From the IMG/VR virus record IMGVR_UViG_3300013006_000059, positions 1 to 41,969 of that record: DNA of 41,969 nucleotides. One strand, 5' to 3'. Positions 37,607 through 41,969 of the stretch are shown here, piece by piece. Positions within the stretch are counted from its first letter, which is position 1. Every line of letters starts with the position of its first letter. The stretch is from a virus. The notes below the pieces were generated by a model. That model was given only the letters and a program-made list of their open reading frames with translations. It had not been told where the DNA came from and searched no databases. The translations under genes and the position numbers were made by a program.

Positions 37607-38822
37607 TACAGAAGCAAAAGTTATATCGGCACTATTGCAAGATAAGCAAATGCATGTTTTGTTACAGGCCAACGTAGAAAATCTTCTTAGAACTCATAAC
37701 GATGTATGGAATTTTATTCGTTTATATTTTGACAACAATGGATCTATTCCCCCAACATCTTTAGTTGTAGAAAAATTTAGAGATTTTCAACCAGTAGATG
37801 GCGTTGGTGCCACCAAACATCATCTTGAAGAGTTGCAGGCAGAGTATTTAAATGATAGCCTTAAAGATATATTAAGATCTGCAGCAGGTGAAGTGCAGGT
37901 TGGCAATGGGACAGAAGCATTAAATGGATTAATCACAAAAACTTCTGAGTTAAAGAAAAATACTTCTGCTATACGTGATATTGATGCTACAGATCTTGAT
38001 TCTGCAGTTGCATATTTTGAAAAGATTCAGCAACAAAAATTAACTGGTCAAGTTGGAATTAAAACAGGTTTGCCAGGATTTGACAACTACCTACCTTCTG
38101 GAATTATGCCAGGACAACTTGGTGTGTTTCTTGCCTATCCTGGAATTGGCAAGTCATGGCTTGCACTTTACTTTGCAGTTCAAGCATGGAAGCAAGGCAA
38201 ATCTCCCCTAGTAATATCTCTTGAAATGTCTGAAACAGAGGTTCGTAATCGTGTATTTGCTATTATGGGTGAGGGAATTTGGTCTCATCGCAAACTTAGT
38301 AATGGTGAAGTAGAACTTGATATGCTTAAGACTTGGCATGCTAATAAAATTGCAGGTAAACCAGAGTTTCACATTATTTCAAATGACAATGGTGGAGAAG
38401 TAAACCCATCCGTTGTGCGTGGAAAAATTGATCAATATAAACCAGATTTTGTTATTGTAGATTATTTACAACTTATGTCACCTAATCAAAAATCTGAAAA
38501 TGAAACGGTACGTATGAAAAACCTTTCCAGAGAACTTAAACTTATGGCTATTGGTGAAGAGGTTCCTATTATTGCTATTTCATCTGCCACTCCAGACGAT
38601 GTTAAAGACTTAAGTAGTGCTCCAACACTTGGTCAAACAGCATGGTCAAGACAAATTGCTTACGATGCTGACTGGGTTATGGCACTGGGTCGTGCTACGA
38701 ATAGTGATATTATTGAATGTGTATTTAGAAAAAACAGAAATGGTTTTATGGGAGACTTTTTAGTACAAGTAGATTTTGATAAAGGATATTATAGATATAA
38801 GGATTACGAAGATGGTAAATAA
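37599..38822 (+). CDS. DnaB-type replicative helicase
   Basis: Unwinds the fork as a hexamer; 407 residues, somewhat shorter than bacterial DnaB. Starts at GTG 37599 with AGAAGGTGG upstream. Residues 1-130 are the helical N-domain, then a RecA-like domain: Walker A YPGIGKS near 178, ISLEMSETEVRNR (DnaB signature), Walker B FVIVDYLQLM near 283, and ISSATPDDVKDL...WSRQIAYDADWVM. The C-terminal FRKNRNGFMGDF carries the arginine-finger type residues. It overlaps the primase gene at its stop. Confidence 0.9.
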   Translation: MNNTEAKVISALLQDKQMHVLLQANVENLLRTHNDVWNFIRLYFDNNGSIPPTSLVVEKFRDFQPVDGVGATKHHLEELQAEYLNDSLKDILRSAAGEVQVGNGTEALNGLITKTSELKKNTSAIRDIDATDLDSAVAYFEKIQQQKLTGQVGIKTGLPGFDNYLPSGIMPGQLGVFLAYPGIGKSWLALYFAVQAWKQGKSPLVISLEMSETEVRNRVFAIMGEGIWSHRKLSNGEVELDMLKTWHANKIAGKPEFHIISNDNGGEVNPSVVRGKIDQYKPDFVIVDYLQLMSPNQKSENETVRMKNLSRELKLMAIGEEVPIIAISSATPDDVKDLSSAPTLGQTAWSRQIAYDADWVMALGRATNSDIIECVFRKNRNGFMGDFLVQVDFDKGYYRYKDYEDGK

Positions 38823-39735
38823 TATTTATAGTAAAGAACAAATACAAAGAGTACTTAGTGGTGCAGGTATTGATGTTGAAGCAGAATTTGGTAATGATTA
38901 TATAATCTATTGTCCATATCATAATAATACTAGAACTCCTGCCGCTGAAATTGCAAAAGATAGTGGATTATTTTTTTGTTTTGGATGTCAAACAACTAAA
39001 AATCTTGAAGAATTTGTAATGTTTGTAACTGGTAGAACTTATTTTGAAGCAGCAAGATATATAAAAAGTAAACAAACAGAAACTAACATTGAGAGCGTAA
39101 TTAATAAAGCAATGTATGCTCCGCCAGACTTTGTTCAATATGATGAAGTATTAATTAAACGATTAAATAATCAAGCACTTGAGTCGCCAAGAGCAATGAG
39201 ATATTATTTTGGTAGATCTATAACAGAAGATTCAGTTAAAAAATTTGGACTTGGTTATTCAGAAAAACAAGACATGGTTACTATTCCAGTTCATTCCCCA
39301 GATGGAATGACACTTGGGTTTGTTGGTAGATCTGTAGAAGGTAAAGAATTTAAAAATACTCCAGGACTTCCAAAAGGTAAAATATTATTTAATTTACATA
39401 GAATTAAATCATCTAGCACTGTGTATGTAGTTGAGTCATCTTTTGATGCTATAAGACTAGACCAAGTAGGATTCCCAGCAGTTGCAACACTGGGGGCTAA
39501 TGTATCTGCATCGCAGGTTAAGTTATTAGCAAAGTACTTTAATAATGTTGTACTTGTTGCAGACAACGATGAGGCTGGCTCAATAATGAAAGATAAGTTA
39601 ATTGAAAAACTTGGATCATTAGTCACCGTAATCAACATAGATAAAAAATATAAAGACATAGGCGACATGGATGATGAGGCAATTAGAAACATTAAGTTTC
39701 AGTTTGACAAATCCATATCCTCTATGCTAAACTAA
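38812..39735 (+). CDS. DnaG-type primase
   Basis: 307 residues from ATG 38812, chosen because an upstream in-frame ATG at 38776 lies inside the helicase gene, and translation may couple with the helicase stop. Zinc-binding CHC2 domain: C34-x2-H37...C56-x2-C59 (CPYH, CFGC). TOPRIM region: VYVVESSFDAIR with E208 and VVLVADNDEAG with D251 and D253, the metal-binding acidic residues. It is shorter than bacterial DnaG and appears to lack a long C-terminal helicase-interaction domain. Function: RNA primers for the phage replisome. Confidence 0.9.
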   Translation: MVNNIYSKEQIQRVLSGAGIDVEAEFGNDYIIYCPYHNNTRTPAAEIAKDSGLFFCFGCQTTKNLEEFVMFVTGRTYFEAARYIKSKQTETNIESVINKAMYAPPDFVQYDEVLIKRLNNQALESPRAMRYYFGRSITEDSVKKFGLGYSEKQDMVTIPVHSPDGMTLGFVGRSVEGKEFKNTPGLPKGKILFNLHRIKSSSTVYVVESSFDAIRLDQVGFPAVATLGANVSASQVKLLAKYFNNVVLVADNDEAGSIMKDKLIEKLGSLVTVINIDKKYKDIGDMDDEAIRNIKFQFDKSISSMLN

Positions 39736-39758
39736 TATAACAAATCGAAGGAGAATAT

Positions 39759-40415
39759 ATGAGCGTAATAAAGGGACTCAAGAATATAAATGCCCTGCTC
39801 GACAAGCCAAAATATGATGAAAACTCACCAAAGGTAAGATGGCTTAAACTTGCCGATGGTCAAGCAGCAAAAATTCGTTTCATTGAAGAACTAGATGAGG
39901 ACTCTGCAAACTACAATGCAGATCGTGGCCTTGCTTTAGTTGTCAAAGAACATACAAATCCAAAAGACTACAAGCGCAAGGCTGTAGATACAATGGAATC
40001 AGAAGGTCGTGACTGGGCAGAAGAGATGCATCGTAAGGATCCAAAGGCTGGCTGGAGAGCACGTCTTCGTTTCTATTGCAATGTTCTAGTAGACGATGGC
40101 ATTGAAGCACCATATGTGGCTATTTGGTCAATGGGTGTTAGCAAGCAATCAGCATTTAATACAATTCGTGAGTATGCACTTGAAACAGGCAGCATCTCAA
40201 ACGTAGTCTGGAAAGTAAAGCGAAATGGTCAGGGTACTGAAACAAGTTATACAACCATTCCTAGCGCACCAGATACAGAACCATTTAAGTGGGCAGATAT
40301 AAAGCCTTATCCTCTTGAGTTAGCATTAAAGAAAATTCCTTATGCTGAACAAGAAGCATTCTATCTTGGGTTTGATGGCCCAACAACTTCATCTGCTACC
40401 AACGTAGACTGGTAA
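39759..40415 (+). CDS. Probable single-stranded DNA-binding protein (gp32/OB-fold type)
   Basis: 218 residues. The N-terminal KGLKNINALLDKPKYDE, the KVRWLKLADGQAAKIRFIEEL strand pattern, and the central RARLRFYCNVLVDDG with VAIWSMGVSKQSAFNTI are features of phage ssDNA-binding proteins. The C-terminus TSSATNVDW ends in an aromatic residue, as in many ssDNA-binding proteins that contact polymerase or helicase, but is not very acidic. It lies between primase and polymerase. Strong ribosome site AAGGAGAA. Codons are more GC than its upstream neighbours, fitting high expression. A different replication role cannot be excluded. Confidence 0.65.
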   Translation: MSVIKGLKNINALLDKPKYDENSPKVRWLKLADGQAAKIRFIEELDEDSANYNADRGLALVVKEHTNPKDYKRKAVDTMESEGRDWAEEMHRKDPKAGWRARLRFYCNVLVDDGIEAPYVAIWSMGVSKQSAFNTIREYALETGSISNVVWKVKRNGQGTETSYTTIPSAPDTEPFKWADIKPYPLELALKKIPYAEQEAFYLGFDGPTTSSATNVDW

Positions 40416-40418
40416 TAG

Positions 40419-41969
40419 ATGAACTATGTAGGCTTACATGTTCATACTCACTACTCCCTATTTGACGGCATAGCAACTCCACAAGAGTATGTAGACCGTG
40501 CTAGCAAGTTGGGTATGAACGCTCTTGCAATTACAGATCACGGTACACTTTCTGGTCACAGAGAGTTGTATCGTGCTGCAAAAGAAAAGGGTATTAAGCC
40601 AATCCTTGGTTTAGAAGGATACATGTGTGCAGACATATCAGATAAAAGAGATAAGTCTGAAAGAGAAGGTCAACAAGATCTTGTCTATAACCACATTGTC
40701 CTTCTAGCCAAGAACCAAAAAGGTTTAGAAAACCTTAACAAGATTAGTGAGATTGCATGGACAAATGGGTTTTTTAAGAAACCAAGGTTTGATTTTGAGA
40801 TTCTTAAAAAGTATAAAGAAGGAATTATTGTAACGTCTGCTTGTCCTAGTAGCGTTATTGTTAAAGCATTAGAAGAGCAAGAGTTTGCAATTGCTAAAAA
40901 GAACATTAACTGGTTTAAAGATAACTTTGGTAGCGATTACTACATTGAAGTTATGCCACACAATACACCAGAAATAAATAAATATCTTATTGAACTTGCT
41001 GATGAATTTGGTATAAAGGTTGTTGTTACGCCAGACTGTCATCATTCAGATACATTGCAAAGAGAAATACAAGAGTTTAAATTAATTTTAAATACACATG
41101 GAAAAATAAACAAAGAAGCAACATACGAAAAGTCTAAAAAGAAAACAGACATGATGGAACGACTTGATTATTTATACGGACAAGACCGCCAAATAACATT
41201 TAACAAATTTGATATTCATCTATTATCTTATGAAGAAATTAAGGCAGCAATGGAACTGCAGGGTATTGATCGACCAGACATATACTCAAACACAATACTT
41301 TTGGCAGATACAGTAGAAGACTATGACATTAAAGATGGGCTAAATCTTTTACCAGTTCAATATAAAAACCCAGATCAAGAGTTAGCAAACTTAGCGTTTG
41401 CAGGACTTGAAAAGTATCGGCTTACCGATAACTGGCTTGGAAATGATATTTATGAACAAAGACTTGACGAAGAGTTAGAAATTATTCGTAATAAAAAATT
41501 TGCACCATATTTTCTTGTAGTAAGCAATATGATTAATTGGGCTAAAAAAGAAGGTGTTTTAGTTGGTCCAGGTCGTGGATCATCTGCTGGTTCTTTAGTT
41601 TGTTATTTACTTGGTATTACAACAATTGATCCAATAGAACATGGTCTTTTGTTTTTCCGTTTTATTAATCCAGAACGTAACGACTTTCCTGATATTGATA
41701 CGGACATTCAAGATACTCGTCGTGATGAAGTAAAAGATTATTTAGTTAGACAGTATAGACACGTAGCATCTATTGCTACATTCCTTGAGTTTAAAGATAA
41801 AGGTGTTGTAAGAGATGTTGCACGAGTTTTAGATATACCATTAACAGATGTTAACAAAGTATTAAAGTTAGTCGATACTTGGGATGAATATTGTACCTCT
41901 AAAACTACACTGTGGTTTAGAGAAAAATATCCAGAGGTGGAGATTTATGGAGAACAATTACGTGGTCGT
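40419..41969 (+). CDS. dnaE: DNA polymerase III alpha subunit (DnaE type), 5' part, cut by window end
   Basis: Leading and lagging strand polymerase; 517 residues are seen, no stop before the end. PHP domain: H7-x-H9 (HVHTHYS), D40-H41 (TDHGT), E66, H92, C142, D206-x-H208 (PDCHH), the full set of metal ligands, so the PHP site may be an active proofreading exonuclease as in actinobacterial DnaE1. Polymerase motifs: VGPGRGSSAGS near 381 and FPDIDTDIQDTRRDEV near 423, holding the first two catalytic aspartates; the third lies beyond the window. Starts four bases after the ssDNA-binding gene, no clear ribosome site, so probably coupled. Confidence 0.92.
   Translation, partial: MNYVGLHVHTHYSLFDGIATPQEYVDRASKLGMNALAITDHGTLSGHRELYRAAKEKGIKPILGLEGYMCADISDKRDKSEREGQQDLVYNHIVLLAKNQKGLENLNKISEIAWTNGFFKKPRFDFEILKKYKEGIIVTSACPSSVIVKALEEQEFAIAKKNINWFKDNFGSDYYIEVMPHNTPEINKYLIELADEFGIKVVVTPDCHHSDTLQREIQEFKLILNTHGKINKEATYEKSKKKTDMMERLDYLYGQDRQITFNKFDIHLLSYEEIKAAMELQGIDRPDIYSNTILLADTVEDYDIKDGLNLLPVQYKNPDQELANLAFAGLEKYRLTDNWLGNDIYEQRLDEELEIIRNKKFAPYFLVVSNMINWAKKEGVLVGPGRGSSAGSLVCYLLGITTIDPIEHGLLFFRFINPERNDFPDIDTDIQDTRRDEVKDYLVRQYRHVASIATFLEFKDKGVVRDVARVLDIPLTDVNKVLKLVDTWDEYCTSKTTLWFREKYPEVEIYGEQLRGR

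Overview
The window is a contiguous stretch of a tailed double-stranded DNA phage genome. All recognised genes lie on the + strand and are tightly packed, with many ATGA or TAATG stop/start overlaps. The longest stretch without a gene is 157 bases (6932-7088), and it holds a promoter and inverted repeats. The tail genes (tube, two tail assembly chaperones, a 2173-residue tape measure, several minor tail proteins, no sheath) indicate a long non-contractile tail, i.e. a siphovirus. DNA is AT-rich throughout, most strongly in 130-6931. I infer a low-GC actinobacterial host: head-tail gene order typical of actinophages, a DnaE polymerase with an intact PHP site, an adenosylcobalamin-dependent ribonucleotide reductase, and several genes whose start codon sits where transcription should begin (leaderless messages). 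That host assignment is inference, not proof.

Layout. (1) 1-6931: a cluster of enzyme-like accessory genes. It has five predicted Fe(II)/2-oxoglutarate oxygenases, three paralogues of a DUF6065-like family of unknown function, one glycosyltransferase-like protein and one sulfotransferase-like P-loop protein. (2) 7089-9119: a class II monomeric ribonucleotide reductase behind its own promoter and leader hairpin. (3) 9155-22312: a large LamG-like virion protein, portal, head protease with a nested in-frame scaffold gene, major capsid protein, connector/neck proteins, tail terminator, tail tube and two tail assembly chaperones. (4) 22338-36377: tape measure and tail tip/fibre proteins. (5) 36387-41969: a zinc-ribbon protein, a helix-turn-helix protein, two small proteins, DnaB-type helicase, DnaG-type primase, a probable ssDNA-binding protein, and the start of a DnaE-type DNA polymerase III alpha subunit cut by the window end.

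Regulation. A recurrent extended -10 element (TGnTATAAT and close variants) lies just upstream of many genes, mostly without a good -35 box. The capsid and tail-tube genes are each followed by a strong intrinsic terminator, and each terminator is followed at once by a new extended -10 promoter. This would let the two most abundant virion proteins be made as separate short messages.

Most notable points: the oxygenase/DUF6065-like/transferase cassette; the tail chaperones encoded as a duplicated long/short gene pair rather than by an evident frameshift; the nested scaffold gene; the promoter family with leaderless starts; and a possible 17-codon leader peptide ahead of the tail-tube gene. No terminase, lysis gene, integrase, tRNA or CRISPR array was recognised in the window.
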